Shown here in pieces: positions 52,005 to 61,217 of a DNA stretch of 64,000 nucleotides. A program made the translations under genes and the position numbers. Under the pieces are notes generated by a model that was not told where the DNA came from, did not search any database, and saw only the letters and a program-made list of their open reading frames with translations. Numbering within the stretch: position 1 is the first letter of the stretch; the number at the start of each line of letters is the position of its first letter. The stretch is from Methanohalophilus levihalophilus (GTDB lineage Archaea; Halobacteriota; Methanosarcinia; Methanosarcinales; Methanosarcinaceae): the NCBI RefSeq assembly GCF_017874375.1, contig NZ_JAGGLK010000003.1:372001-436000 (forward strand). Reading direction: 5' to 3'.

Positions 52005-55000
52005 ATGAGAACTGTTGTTATTTATATAGGCATATTAGCTTTAATTGCCCTTCTATTTGCGGGGCTTGTTTCGGTGAGTGACGACCCTGCAGACATTGGT
52101 ACAATTTCAGGAAACGATTCCTTTGATCCGGGTCAGATATTCGGGCCTCAGGAATGGAACACTTCTACGAATGACAGGTTTACAATTCGCGTGAGCGAAG
52201 GCGACAAAAAGAAAACTGTAGAAGTTGCTTCAATAGATATCGAAAAACACACAAACTCTCATGACGCAGATGTTGCTCCTGGTCCCTATATTTTTGTTGA
52301 ACCCGAAGTCACAATTATTAATTGGACATACTACGTGACCAATACCGGTGATTTCGACCTGACCAACATTTCAGTAACTGATAACCGTACTACTATTAAT
52401 CCCGGACCTATAAGCGGCGACGACAATGATGGTATTCTGGAACCCGGGGAAACATGGGTTTACAATGCTACAGACTATGCCATGTATGGCCAGTATGCAA
52501 ATCTTGCCACCGTTACTGCTACCTATAAAGATGATATTGTAAGTGACGAGGATCCAAGTCACTACTATGGTGGCTATGAGCCCGAAACCTATCCTTCAAT
52601 TGAAATTGAAAAGTTAACAATCGGACAGGATGCAGATAATGCTCCCGGCCCGATAATCCCTGTTGGCTCTCCTGTTGTTTGGGAATACGTTGTAACCAAC
52701 ACTGGCAACGTTCCTCTCGCAGACATAAATGTGGTTGACGATCTTGAGGGTACTATTGGTACAATTTCATATCTGAGTCCCGGTTCATCCCACACATTAA
52801 ATGCATCCGGGATTGCAGTTGAAGGCCAGTATTCAAACCTGGCTACTGCAAATACAACCTACGATGAAGTGCTTGTAAGCGATAGCGATCCTAGCAACTA
52901 CTTCGGAGATGTGGAGGATGAGGCCGAGCCGGCAATTGACATTGAGAAAACAACAGTTGGTCAGGATGCAGATGTGGTTCCCGGTCCAGCTATTCCTGTT
53001 GGCTCGCCGTTTATCTGGGAATATACCGTGACAAACATCGGTAATGTTCCGCTGTTCAATGTAAATGTAACTGATGACAAAGAGGGTTTCATCGGTACTA
53101 TTTCCTATCTTTCCGTGGGTGAATCCCATACATTTAATGCATCAGGAAATGCAATTGAAGGGCAGTATTCAAATCTTGGGAATGTTACGGCCCGCTATGC
53201 TGATGAAACAGTGTCTGATGAAGATCCAAGTAATTATTATGGTGAAACAGATCCGGATGCCGATCCTTCCGTTAATATTACAAAACTGACTGTTGGAATA
53301 GATGCAGACAATGCACCAGGGCCCAGTATCCCGGTAGGTACAACCGTTACCTGGGAATACAATGTTACAAACACCGGTAATGTTCCCCTGTTCAACGTCA
53401 ATGTAACCGATGACAAAGAAGGTTTTATCGGGGTTATTCCATATCTTGGGGTTGATGATTTTGTTACCCTGAATACCACTGGCGTATCAGAGGCCGGCCA
53501 GTATTCGAATATTGGTAATGTCACTGCGGAGTATGGCAATACAATCGTAAGTGATGAAGATCCCGGACATTATCTTGGTGAAACAGATCCGGATGCCGAT
53601 CCTTCCGTTAATATTGAAAAACACACCAATGGCTATGATGCTGATGCAGGCAGTGGCCCCACTATTCCTGTTGGCAGTTGGGTTGTCTGGGAGTATACAA
53701 TCACAAACACCGGTAATGTAGTTCTCTTTGATGTACAGGTAAATGATGACAAGGAAGGTTTTGTCGGCAATCTTCCATTCCTTGCTCCGGGCCAGTCAAA
53801 GACCCTTTATGAATACGATATTGTTTCCAAAGAAGGACAGTACTCTAATCTTGGTAATGTAAGTGCAAGGTATGGGTCTGCAATTGTTAATGACAGTGAT
53901 CCAAGCCATTATCTTGGAGGGCCCAGGCCGGATGTAGATCCTTCTGTCAGTATTGAAAAAACTACCAATGGCTATGATGCTGACAGGGGCACAGGTCCGA
54001 GAATCCAGATTGGCAGTGACGTTGTCTGGGAATACACAGTCACCAATACCGGTGATGTGACTTTGTTTAACATCCGGGTATCTGACGACGAGGAGGGCTA
54101 TATAGGCACTATAAGGCACCTTTATCCTGGTCAGTCCCGAACTCTTGATAAGATTGGTGAGGCTGAAGAAGGTCGGTACTCCAATGAAGGAACTGCCTAC
54201 ACATATTATCGTGGCAGTCGTGTAAGTGACAGTGATCAGAGTCACTACATTGGTGTTGATCTTGATGCTGATCCTGCGCTTCATATTGAGAAGACTACCA
54301 ACGGTTATGATGCCGACAGGGGCACAGGTCCGAAAATTCAGGTTGGTAGTGATGTTGTCTGGGAATACACAGTCACCAATACCGGTGATGTAACTCTTCG
54401 CGGAATCAGAGTTCGTGATAGTGACGAAGGCTATATTGGCTATATCAGCTACTTGCATCCGGGGCAATCCCGTACACTGGATAAGATTGGTGAGGCCGAA
54501 GAAGGTCAGTATTCCAATGTTGGTCGAGCGTATGCCCGTTACTATCGTGGATACGTGGGTGATACAGACCCAAGTCACTATTACGGTACAGAAGTCGACT
54601 CCAACCCATCTCTCCATCTTGAGAAGACCACTAATGGTTATGATGCCGACAGGGGCACAGGTCCGAAAATCCAGGTTGGGAGCGATGTTGTCTGGGAATA
54701 CACAGTCACCAATACCGGTGACGTAACCCTTCGCGGAATCAGAGTTCGTGATAGTGACGAAGGCTATATTGGCTATATCAGCTACTTGCATCCGGGGCAA
54801 TCCCGTACACTGGATAAGATTGGTGAGGCCGAAGAAGGTCAGTATTCCAACGTTGGTCGAGCGTATGCCCGTTACTATCGTGGATACGTAGGTGATACAG
54901 ACCCAAGCCACTATCTCGGCGTTGAAAGGGATGCCAATCCGTCTATCCATATTGAGAAGACCACTAATGGTTATGATGCTGATACAGGTACAGGTCCGAA

Positions 55001-58000
55001 AATCCAGGTTGGTAGTGATGTTGTCTGGGAATACAAAGTCACCAATACCGGTGATGTGATGCTTCGCTATATCAGGGTTTATGACAGCAGGGAGAGATAT
55101 ATCGGAACCATTCGGTATCTGTATCCAGGTCAATCCCGTACACTGGATAAGATTGGTGAAGCTGAAGAAGGCCAGTATTCCAATGTTGGTCGCGCTTATG
55201 CCCGTTACTATCGTGGATACGTAGGTGATACAGACCCAAGCCACTATCTCGGCGTTGAAAGGGATGCCAACCCATCTATCCATATTGAGAAGACCACTAA
55301 TGGTTATGATGCTGATACAGGTACAGGTCCGAAAATCCAGGTTGGCAGTGATGTTGTCTGGGAATACAAAGTCACCAATACCGGTGATGTGATGCTTCGT
55401 TACATCAGGGTTTATGACAGCAGGGAGAGGTATATCGGAACCATTCGGTATTTGTATCCAGGTCAATCCCGTACACTGGATAAGATTGGTGAAGCCGAAG
55501 AAGGCCAGTATTCCAATGTTGGTCGTGCTTATGCCCGTTACTATCGTGGATATGTAGGTGATACAGACCCAAGCCACTACTACGGTACTGAGGAACCAAA
55601 TGCTGATCCTTCCATAGTGATTGAGAAATATACCAATGGCCAGGATGCAGATGTGGCTCCTGGACCAACAATCTCCGTGGGTTCAAATGTTGTTTGGGAA
55701 TATAAGGTCAAGAATACAGGAAACGTAACACTCTTTGCTGTAGAAGTTGGAGATAATGAAGAAGGATATATCGGAACCATTCGGTATCTTCATCCGGGAC
55801 AATCAAAAACACTCCAGAAAAGGAGTGTTTCAGAAGCAGGTCAATATTCCAATACGGGTTATGTCAGTGGAATTTATGATTCCAGTCCAATTCTTGGGCC
55901 TCTGAGGGTACTTGATAATGATCCAAGTCACTACTTCGGCGGTCCGAATCCCGACATGGATCCATCGATTAGAATTGAAAAGACTACCAATGGATTTGAT
56001 GCAGATACAGGAGCCGGTCCGGTAGTTCCAGTGGGCTCTCTGGTTGTCTGGGAGTACAATGTCACGAACACAGGTAATGTGACATTGTTTGCCGTGGAAG
56101 TTGGCGACGATCAAGAAGGTTATGTTGATACTATTCCTTTCCTTCACCCGGGTCAGTCACAAACAGTGGATAAATCAGGTACTTCGGAAGAAGGTCAGTA
56201 TTCAAATACGGGCTATGTCAGTGGAATTTATGATTCCAGTTCAATTCTTGGGCCATTGAGGGTGCTTGATAACGATCCAAGTCACTACCTGGGCAGCACC
56301 AATCCTGTTCCAAATCCGGCTATCAAGATTGAGAAAACAACTAACGATATTGATGCGGATACAGGTACAGGTCCAAGTATTCCTGTAGGTTTCCCGGTTG
56401 TCTGGAAATACAATGTAACAAATACGGGAAACGTGGCTTTAATTAATATTCAGGTAACCGATGACAAGGAAGGCTATATAGGGTCTATTCCATTCCTGCA
56501 TGCCGGACAGTCTTACATCTTTAATGAAACCAATGTTTCAGTGGAAGGCCAGTATTCAAACCTTGGAAATGTAAGTGCCATGTACGGATCTGCTACTCTG
56601 AAAGATAGCGATTCAAGCCACTATTTGGGTGTTGCTGAATACGCCTCATTGCGTTTGGAGAAATATACCAATGGTTATGATGCTGATCTGGACGACATCA
56701 CGTTTGCTCCCAGCATACCGGTAGGCAATGCGGTCACGTGGAATTATACTGTTTATAACGAGGGTAATATCCCATTGACTGACATTATTGTAACTGATGA
56801 CAAGGAAGGTTACATCGGTACCATTGCTGAACTTGGTGTTGGTGAATCCAATAACAGTCTCTCCGCTCAGAATGTTTCAGTAAAGGGTTGGTATTCCAAC
56901 CTTGCTACAGCCAATACTACTTATGACGGTCAACCTGTGAATGATACCGATCCAAGTCACTATTTCGGTTACTATGAACGTGCTTCAGTTGACATTGAGA
57001 AATACACCAATGGCTATGACGCAGACTATAGTGGTGATCCAACCATGGTTCCATTCATACCGGTTGGTGACGATGTTTACTGGAATTATACCGTTCGTAA
57101 CACTGGTAATACCGTCCTTTACAACATTGAGGTTGTAGATGACAAGGAAGGTTACATCGGTACCATTGCTGAACTTGGTCTCGGAGAATCCAACACCAGT
57201 CTCTTTGCCCGTAACGTTTCTGTTCTTGGTGAATATGAGAACAATGCAACTGTCACTGCCGAACCTGAATTCGGTCCAAATGTCACCGATTACGATCTGA
57301 GTCATTACTTTGGCTATTATGAACGTGCTTCAGTTGACATTGAGAAATACACCAATGGCTATGATGCAGACTATAGTGGTGATCCAACTATGGTTCCATT
57401 CATACCGGTTGGTGACGATGTTTACTGGAATTATACCGTTCGTAACACCGGTAATACCGTCCTTTACAACATTGAGGTTGTAGATGACAAGGAAGGTTAC
57501 ATCGGTACCATTGCTGAACTTGGTCTCGGAGAATCCAACACCAGTCTCTTTGCCCGTAACGTTTCTGTTCTTGGTGAGTATGAGAACAACGCAACTGTAA
57601 CTGCCGAACCTGAATTCGGTCCAAATGTTACTGATTATGATCTGAGTCACTATTTCGGTTACTATGAACGTGCTTCAGTTGACATTGAGAAATACACCAA
57701 TGGCTATGATGCAGACTATAGTGGTGATCCAACTATGGTTCCATTCATACCGGTTGGTGACGATGTTTACTGGAATTATACTGTTCGTAACACCGGTAAT
57801 ACCGTCCTTTACAACATTGAGGTTGTTGATGACAAGGAAGGTTACATCGGTACCATTGCTGAACTTGGTCTCGGGGAATCCAACACCAGTCTCTTTGCCC
57901 GTAACGTTTCTGTTCTTGGTGAGTATGAGAACAACGCAACTGTAACTGCAGAACCTGAATTCGGTCCAAATGTTACTGATTATGATCTGAGTCACTACCT

Positions 58001-59120
58001 CGGTTACGCTGCAAGTGCATCAATTGATCTCGAAGTACTTACTAACGGGCAGGATGTCAATGATCCTGCTTTTGCTCCACTGGTTCCGGTGGGCAATAAT
58101 GTGACCTGGAATTATACAGTTACCAACACGGGTAATGCTGTCCTTTACAACATCGTAGTAAATGACAGCCAAGAAGGCTATATTGGTACGATTGCTGAAC
58201 TTGGCATAGGTGAAACCAACAGCAGTCTCTTTGCCCGTAACGTTTCCGTTCTAGGTCTGTATTCAAATGTTGCAACTGCCAGGACTACACATAACAGCCA
58301 ACCGGTTGTTGATACCGATTCAAGTTACTACTTCGGCCACACTAAGGATGCTTCACTTGATATTGAGAAGCGCACAAATGGCCTGAAAGTTGTCAATCCT
58401 GCATTTGCGCCTGATATTCTGGTAGGTTCTACTGTTATCTGGAACTATACCGTCACTAACACTGGAGGTGCTGTCCTCTATGATGTCATTGTAACAGATG
58501 ATAAAGAGGGATACATTGGCACGATTGAAGAACTTGGTATCGGCAAATCCAACAGCAGCCTTTCAGCCCAGAATATTTCTGTAAAAGGCCTGTATTCTAA
58601 CACTGTCACTGCTGAGACTTCTCACGATAGTCAACCGATTTCCGATAGTGACTCCAGCTATTATTACGGTATTGACGGCAACGATCCAAGACCATTGGTA
58701 GATCTGGAAAAATTCACTAACAACAATGATGCAGATGCGGCTCCCGGGCCCAGTATCATGATTGGAACACAGGTCACATGGAAGTATGTTGTAACAAATG
58801 CCGGCAATGTGAATCTCACAAATGTTGTTGTGACTGATAACAAGGTGTCTGTTAACAGTAATCCAGTTGCCGGAGATGATGGTGACAATGTTCTTGAACC
58901 CGGAGAATCCTGGGTTTATGAAGCATCTGGACTTGCGATTGCAGGCCCCTATGAGAATCTTGGAAATGTGACGGCCAGCTATGAGGATACTGTTGTTTCA
59001 GATGAAGATCTAAGCCATTATACGGGAGTAAATGAAGAGATTCCCGAATTCCCGACCGTTGCAATCCCAATGCTGGTAGTAATTTCGCTTCTCTTTGTTT
59101 TCAGGAGAAGGCAAGACTGA
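52005..59120 (+). CDS. Giant surface protein with 20 DUF11-type repeats and PEF-CTERM
   Basis: A 2371-residue secreted protein. A signal peptide (residues 1-24, ending FAGLVSV) is followed by a conserved linker with GPQEWNTST. From residue 76 to 2345 there are 20 repeats of 111-118 residues. Most contain IEKxTNGxDAD, a VWEYxVTNTGN segment and a DDKEGYIGTI strand, the pattern of DUF11-type beta-sandwich domains of surface proteins. Repeats 1 and 20 differ, having SGDDNDGILEPGETWVY-like sequence instead of the EGxIG strand. The C-terminus is PEFPTVAIP plus a hydrophobic helix and RRRQD, an archaeal PEF-CTERM signal processed by archaeosortase. Many N-x-S/T sites suggest glycosylation. GGTGG lies before the ATG. 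It is probably an adhesin or S-layer-associated protein. Confidence 0.93.
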   Translation: MRTVVIYIGILALIALLFAGLVSVSDDPADIGTISGNDSFDPGQIFGPQEWNTSTNDRFTIRVSEGDKKKTVEVASIDIEKHTNSHDADVAPGPYIFVEPEVTIINWTYYVTNTGDFDLTNISVTDNRTTINPGPISGDDNDGILEPGETWVYNATDYAMYGQYANLATVTATYKDDIVSDEDPSHYYGGYEPETYPSIEIEKLTIGQDADNAPGPIIPVGSPVVWEYVVTNTGNVPLADINVVDDLEGTIGTISYLSPGSSHTLNASGIAVEGQYSNLATANTTYDEVLVSDSDPSNYFGDVEDEAEPAIDIEKTTVGQDADVVPGPAIPVGSPFIWEYTVTNIGNVPLFNVNVTDDKEGFIGTISYLSVGESHTFNASGNAIEGQYSNLGNVTARYADETVSDEDPSNYYGETDPDADPSVNITKLTVGIDADNAPGPSIPVGTTVTWEYNVTNTGNVPLFNVNVTDDKEGFIGVIPYLGVDDFVTLNTTGVSEAGQYSNIGNVTAEYGNTIVSDEDPGHYLGETDPDADPSVNIEKHTNGYDADAGSGPTIPVGSWVVWEYTITNTGNVVLFDVQVNDDKEGFVGNLPFLAPGQSKTLYEYDIVSKEGQYSNLGNVSARYGSAIVNDSDPSHYLGGPRPDVDPSVSIEKTTNGYDADRGTGPRIQIGSDVVWEYTVTNTGDVTLFNIRVSDDEEGYIGTIRHLYPGQSRTLDKIGEAEEGRYSNEGTAYTYYRGSRVSDSDQSHYIGVDLDADPALHIEKTTNGYDADRGTGPKIQVGSDVVWEYTVTNTGDVTLRGIRVRDSDEGYIGYISYLHPGQSRTLDKIGEAEEGQYSNVGRAYARYYRGYVGDTDPSHYYGTEVDSNPSLHLEKTTNGYDADRGTGPKIQVGSDVVWEYTVTNTGDVTLRGIRVRDSDEGYIGYISYLHPGQSRTLDKIGEAEEGQYSNVGRAYARYYRGYVGDTDPSHYLGVERDANPSIHIEKTTNGYDADTGTGPKIQVGSDVVWEYKVTNTGDVMLRYIRVYDSRERYIGTIRYLYPGQSRTLDKIGEAEEGQYSNVGRAYARYYRGYVGDTDPSHYLGVERDANPSIHIEKTTNGYDADTGTGPKIQVGSDVVWEYKVTNTGDVMLRYIRVYDSRERYIGTIRYLYPGQSRTLDKIGEAEEGQYSNVGRAYARYYRGYVGDTDPSHYYGTEEPNADPSIVIEKYTNGQDADVAPGPTISVGSNVVWEYKVKNTGNVTLFAVEVGDNEEGYIGTIRYLHPGQSKTLQKRSVSEAGQYSNTGYVSGIYDSSPILGPLRVLDNDPSHYFGGPNPDMDPSIRIEKTTNGFDADTGAGPVVPVGSLVVWEYNVTNTGNVTLFAVEVGDDQEGYVDTIPFLHPGQSQTVDKSGTSEEGQYSNTGYVSGIYDSSSILGPLRVLDNDPSHYLGSTNPVPNPAIKIEKTTNDIDADTGTGPSIPVGFPVVWKYNVTNTGNVALINIQVTDDKEGYIGSIPFLHAGQSYIFNETNVSVEGQYSNLGNVSAMYGSATLKDSDSSHYLGVAEYASLRLEKYTNGYDADLDDITFAPSIPVGNAVTWNYTVYNEGNIPLTDIIVTDDKEGYIGTIAELGVGESNNSLSAQNVSVKGWYSNLATANTTYDGQPVNDTDPSHYFGYYERASVDIEKYTNGYDADYSGDPTMVPFIPVGDDVYWNYTVRNTGNTVLYNIEVVDDKEGYIGTIAELGLGESNTSLFARNVSVLGEYENNATVTAEPEFGPNVTDYDLSHYFGYYERASVDIEKYTNGYDADYSGDPTMVPFIPVGDDVYWNYTVRNTGNTVLYNIEVVDDKEGYIGTIAELGLGESNTSLFARNVSVLGEYENNATVTAEPEFGPNVTDYDLSHYFGYYERASVDIEKYTNGYDADYSGDPTMVPFIPVGDDVYWNYTVRNTGNTVLYNIEVVDDKEGYIGTIAELGLGESNTSLFARNVSVLGEYENNATVTAEPEFGPNVTDYDLSHYLGYAASASIDLEVLTNGQDVNDPAFAPLVPVGNNVTWNYTVTNTGNAVLYNIVVNDSQEGYIGTIAELGIGETNSSLFARNVSVLGLYSNVATARTTHNSQPVVDTDSSYYFGHTKDASLDIEKRTNGLKVVNPAFAPDILVGSTVIWNYTVTNTGGAVLYDVIVTDDKEGYIGTIEELGIGKSNSSLSAQNISVKGLYSNTVTAETSHDSQPISDSDSSYYYGIDGNDPRPLVDLEKFTNNNDADAAPGPSIMIGTQVTWKYVVTNAGNVNLTNVVVTDNKVSVNSNPVAGDDGDNVLEPGESWVYEASGLAIAGPYENLGNVTASYEDTVVSDEDLSHYTGVNEEIPEFPTVAIPMLVVISLLFVFRRRQD
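54936..55604 (+). repeat. Near-identical DUF11 repeats 9-10
   Basis: Two adjacent copies of a 333-bp unit (from about 54936 and 55269) encode almost the same 111 residues, beginning NPSIHIEKTTNGYDADTGTG. Repeats 7 and 8 just upstream (about 54270-54935) form a second near-identical pair with the same 333-bp period. Confidence 0.85.
56985..58019 (+). repeat. Three near-identical DUF11 repeats, 345-bp period
   Basis: Units begin at 56985, 57330 and 57675, each 345 bp, and encode the same 115-residue repeat (SVDIEKYTNGYDADYSGDPT onward). The few differences at DNA level are mostly synonymous. Confidence 0.93.
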
Positions 59121-59140
59121 TCTGATATTAATATCCAATT

Positions 59141-59168
59141 CATGCCACAAGTTTGCCTTTGTGGTATG
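59141..59168 (+). terminator. Terminator-like hairpin after the giant gene
   Basis: CATGCCACAA and TTGTGGTATG pair over ten bases with one G-U, followed by an AT-rich run ending in GATTTTT. Confidence 0.5.
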
Positions 59169-59330
59169 CTTTGGATATATTTCGATTTTTACGTTATGGT
59201 TGGAATAGATGGCTTAAATTCATATTTTTTTATTTTTCCAGTCAAATTAAAGTCATCATAATGATTATAATACTATATAGTTCTATAGAAATAGTTATAT
59301 ACTAATACGCTATATTTTAATTTGTACATA

Positions 59331-59490
59331 ACGTGCTTGGTGGCACGATATGAAAGCTGCTTAAATCTAGATGTGGCGTGTGCTGTGGTGGTACGATATG
59401 AATGCTGCATAAATCTAGGTGTGGCGTACTGTGGTGGTACGGTATGAAAGCTGCTTAAATCAGATGTGACGTGCTTGGTGGTGCGATATG
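59331..59490 (+). repeat. Four tandem ribosome-binding-site/start modules upstream of the PKD protein
   Basis: The unit GTGGTACGATATGAAAGCTG (with small changes) occurs four times with ATGs at 59350, 59398, 59444 and 59488, spaced 48, 46 and 44 bp. The first three ATGs open four-codon frames (MKAA, MNAA, MKAA) ended by TAA. The fourth reads into the PKD protein, whose first codons are also MKAA. Each has a GGTGG or GGTGGC about nine bases upstream. AT-rich TATA-like sequences lie just before the array (59290-59320). Confidence 0.88.
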
Positions 59491-60606
59491 AAAGCTGCTA
59501 TATTTCTCATGCTAATGTTTATGCTGTTCGGATTTCTTTTTGCAGGATTAGTTTCATTTGGAGATGATCCTGCGCCGGTTGGCACAAGTTCCGGCAATGA
59601 TGCGTTTAAACCAGCTCAGGTGGAGGGTCCTCAGGAATGGAATACGTCTACCTTTGACGATGGTTTTAAAATTCGTGTAAGTCCGGGTGATGGTGGCGGT
59701 GGAAAGATATTGATTGTCGAAGAAGATCCGATTCTTCCGATAGCTCACTTCACTTCCAATACAACCGGCGGTCTTGCTCCCCTTTCCGTTCAGTTCTGGG
59801 ATAATTCAAGCAACACTACCGGCATTTCCTGGGATTTTGATGGTGACAACGTTGAAGATTCCAATACCTCTTCTCCGTTCTGGGTATTTGGGGTCGGCAA
59901 CCATAGTGTAAACCTCACTGCAAGCAATGGAAATGGCACTGATGTTTATGCTGCTTACATCAACGTTACAGAAGCTGAAGAACCTGAGAAGGAGAATCCA
60001 ATTCTTCCGGTAGCTTACTTCAAGTCAAATGTTAGCAGTGGATTTGCTCCTCTTGCAGTACAGTTCTGGGATAATTCCAGCAATGCTTCCAGTATTTCCT
60101 GGGATTTTGATGGTGATCACGTTGAAGATTCCAATACCTCTTCTCCGTTCTGGGTCTTTGGGGTCGGCAATCATAGTGTAAACCTCACTGCCAGCAATGG
60201 AAATGGCACCGATGTTTATGCTGCTTACATCAACGTTACTGAAGTCGAAGGGCCTGAGGAGGAAGATCCGATTCTTCCGATGGCTCACTTCACTTCCAAT
60301 GTAACCGGCGGTCTTGCTCCCCTTTCCGTTCAGTTCTGGGATAATTCCAGCAATGCTACCATCATTTCATGGGACTTTGATGGCGACAATGTTGAAGACT
60401 CTAATTCCAGTTCCCCTGTATGGACATTCAATGCGTTCGGGCCACATGAAGTAAACCTGATTGCAAGCAATGCCAATGGAAGTCACAGCTACATTGGCAC
60501 AATATATGTGACGCCGGATGAAGAAATTCCGGAATTCCCGACAATTGCCATTCCAATAATGATTGTGGGAATGTTGTTCTTCATCAGCAGAAGAAATTTA
60601 AAATGA
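59488..60606 (+). CDS. Surface protein with three PKD domains and PEF-CTERM
   Basis: A 372-residue secreted protein. The signal peptide (residues 1-23) and following linker are closely related to those of the giant gene: FAGLVS..DDPA.VGT.SGND with GPQEWNTST. Three PKD-type domains follow (about 86-165, 172-250 and 257-340), each with SVQFWDNSSN or a variant, SWDFDGDNVEDSN and HSVNLTASNGNGTDVYAAYI. The C-terminus is PEFPTIAIP plus a helix and RRNLK, a PEF-CTERM sorting signal. PKD domains mediate protein or carbohydrate contacts in S-layer and adhesion proteins. The two genes probably arose from a shared 5' module. Confidence 0.92.
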   Translation: MKAAIFLMLMFMLFGFLFAGLVSFGDDPAPVGTSSGNDAFKPAQVEGPQEWNTSTFDDGFKIRVSPGDGGGGKILIVEEDPILPIAHFTSNTTGGLAPLSVQFWDNSSNTTGISWDFDGDNVEDSNTSSPFWVFGVGNHSVNLTASNGNGTDVYAAYINVTEAEEPEKENPILPVAYFKSNVSSGFAPLAVQFWDNSSNASSISWDFDGDHVEDSNTSSPFWVFGVGNHSVNLTASNGNGTDVYAAYINVTEVEGPEEEDPILPMAHFTSNVTGGLAPLSVQFWDNSSNATIISWDFDGDNVEDSNSSSPVWTFNAFGPHEVNLIASNANGSHSYIGTIYVTPDEEIPEFPTIAIPIMIVGMLFFISRRNLK

Positions 60607-60610
60607 TGAC

Positions 60611-60647
60611 AAAATAACGGGAATCAAAGGCTCCTTCCCGTTATTTT
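60611..60647. terminator. Bidirectional terminator, PKD gene / ferritin-like gene
   Basis: AAAATAACGGGAA and TTCCCGTTATTTT form a perfect 13-base stem with an 11-base loop between two convergent genes. The right arm encodes the C-terminus of the minus-strand gene. Confidence 0.7.
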
Positions 60648-61124
60648 CCTAAATCCGCCAATTCTTTCTTCACATATCCTGCGATGCTGCTCTTCTTCTT
60701 TAGCCAGTGTTCCCATGTCTTCAATAAATTCTGACTGAACACTCTCTTCAATAAAGAGATCTTTGATCGCTTCCCTTGATTTTCTGACTTCAATATAAGT
60801 GTCTCTTGCCAGAATTTCATATTTCATGATGTTCCGGAACATCTCAGGGCTGTCCATTCCATCAAAATCAAAATTTTTGCTTGGCAGACCTGCAGGTTTG
60901 CTTGTAGGAATTTCAATATTTGCTTTCTGAAGCCATTTTTCAAGAATCACGTGATGTCTCTCTGAATCGGCTGAAAGGAGTTCAATTGCTTCCGCATCCT
61001 CTCCCATCAACTCAATTCGTGCTTCCCATAGTCCAAGTTGCTCCATTTCCGCTTCCATCCAGTACATTTTCTGAAGTCTGAATGCGAGTGCTTCCTTATT
61101 TGAAATTTGTGCCATGTCCCTCAT
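60624..61124 (-). CDS. Ferritin-like di-iron protein
   Basis: A 166-residue, mainly helical protein. Glutamates and histidines fall in the pattern of a four-helix di-iron bundle: ALAFRLQKMYWMEAEMEQLG near 10-30, ELLSADSERHHVILEKWL near 48-65, KYEILARDTYIEV near 106-118 and AKEEEQHRRICEERIGG near 142-158. The EERIG tail is rubrerythrin/ferritin-like. Subfamily and substrate are unknown. A role in iron or oxidative-stress handling is likely but not shown. Confidence 0.78.
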   Translation of the reverse strand: MRDMAQISNKEALAFRLQKMYWMEAEMEQLGLWEARIELMGEDAEAIELLSADSERHHVILEKWLQKANIEIPTSKPAGLPSKNFDFDGMDSPEMFRNIMKYEILARDTYIEVRKSREAIKDLFIEESVQSEFIEDMGTLAKEEEQHRRICEERIGGFRKITGRSL

Positions 61125-61168
61125 ATTACCTATCTTAATTTTCCTATTTGTTGCTTTGTGCTGCGATA

Positions 61169-61179
61169 CTTATAAATAA
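61169..61179 (+). promoter_or_regulatory. TATA box of the preQ0 cluster
   Basis: CTTATAAATAA is about 40 bp before queC and would start the transcript near 61198, giving a short leader with GGAGG. Confidence 0.6.
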
Positions 61180-61217
61180 CCTCTGAAGAATACTGGGGGA
61201 ATATCGGAGGATTCATT

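Noticed and set aside
53796-55577. A 593-codon open frame on the minus strand inside the giant surface gene
   Set aside because: It is antisense to the DUF11 repeats, its translated sequence repeats with the same period, and long frames arise automatically when a repeat lacks a stop in one antisense frame. No ribosome binding site or family match.
57055-57969. Short minus-strand frames repeated three times in the DUF11 region
   Set aside because: They are shadows of the three near-identical repeats.
54270-58019. CRISPR-like tandem repeats
   Set aside because: The period is 333-345 bp with no unique spacers, and the repeats are in-frame protein domains.
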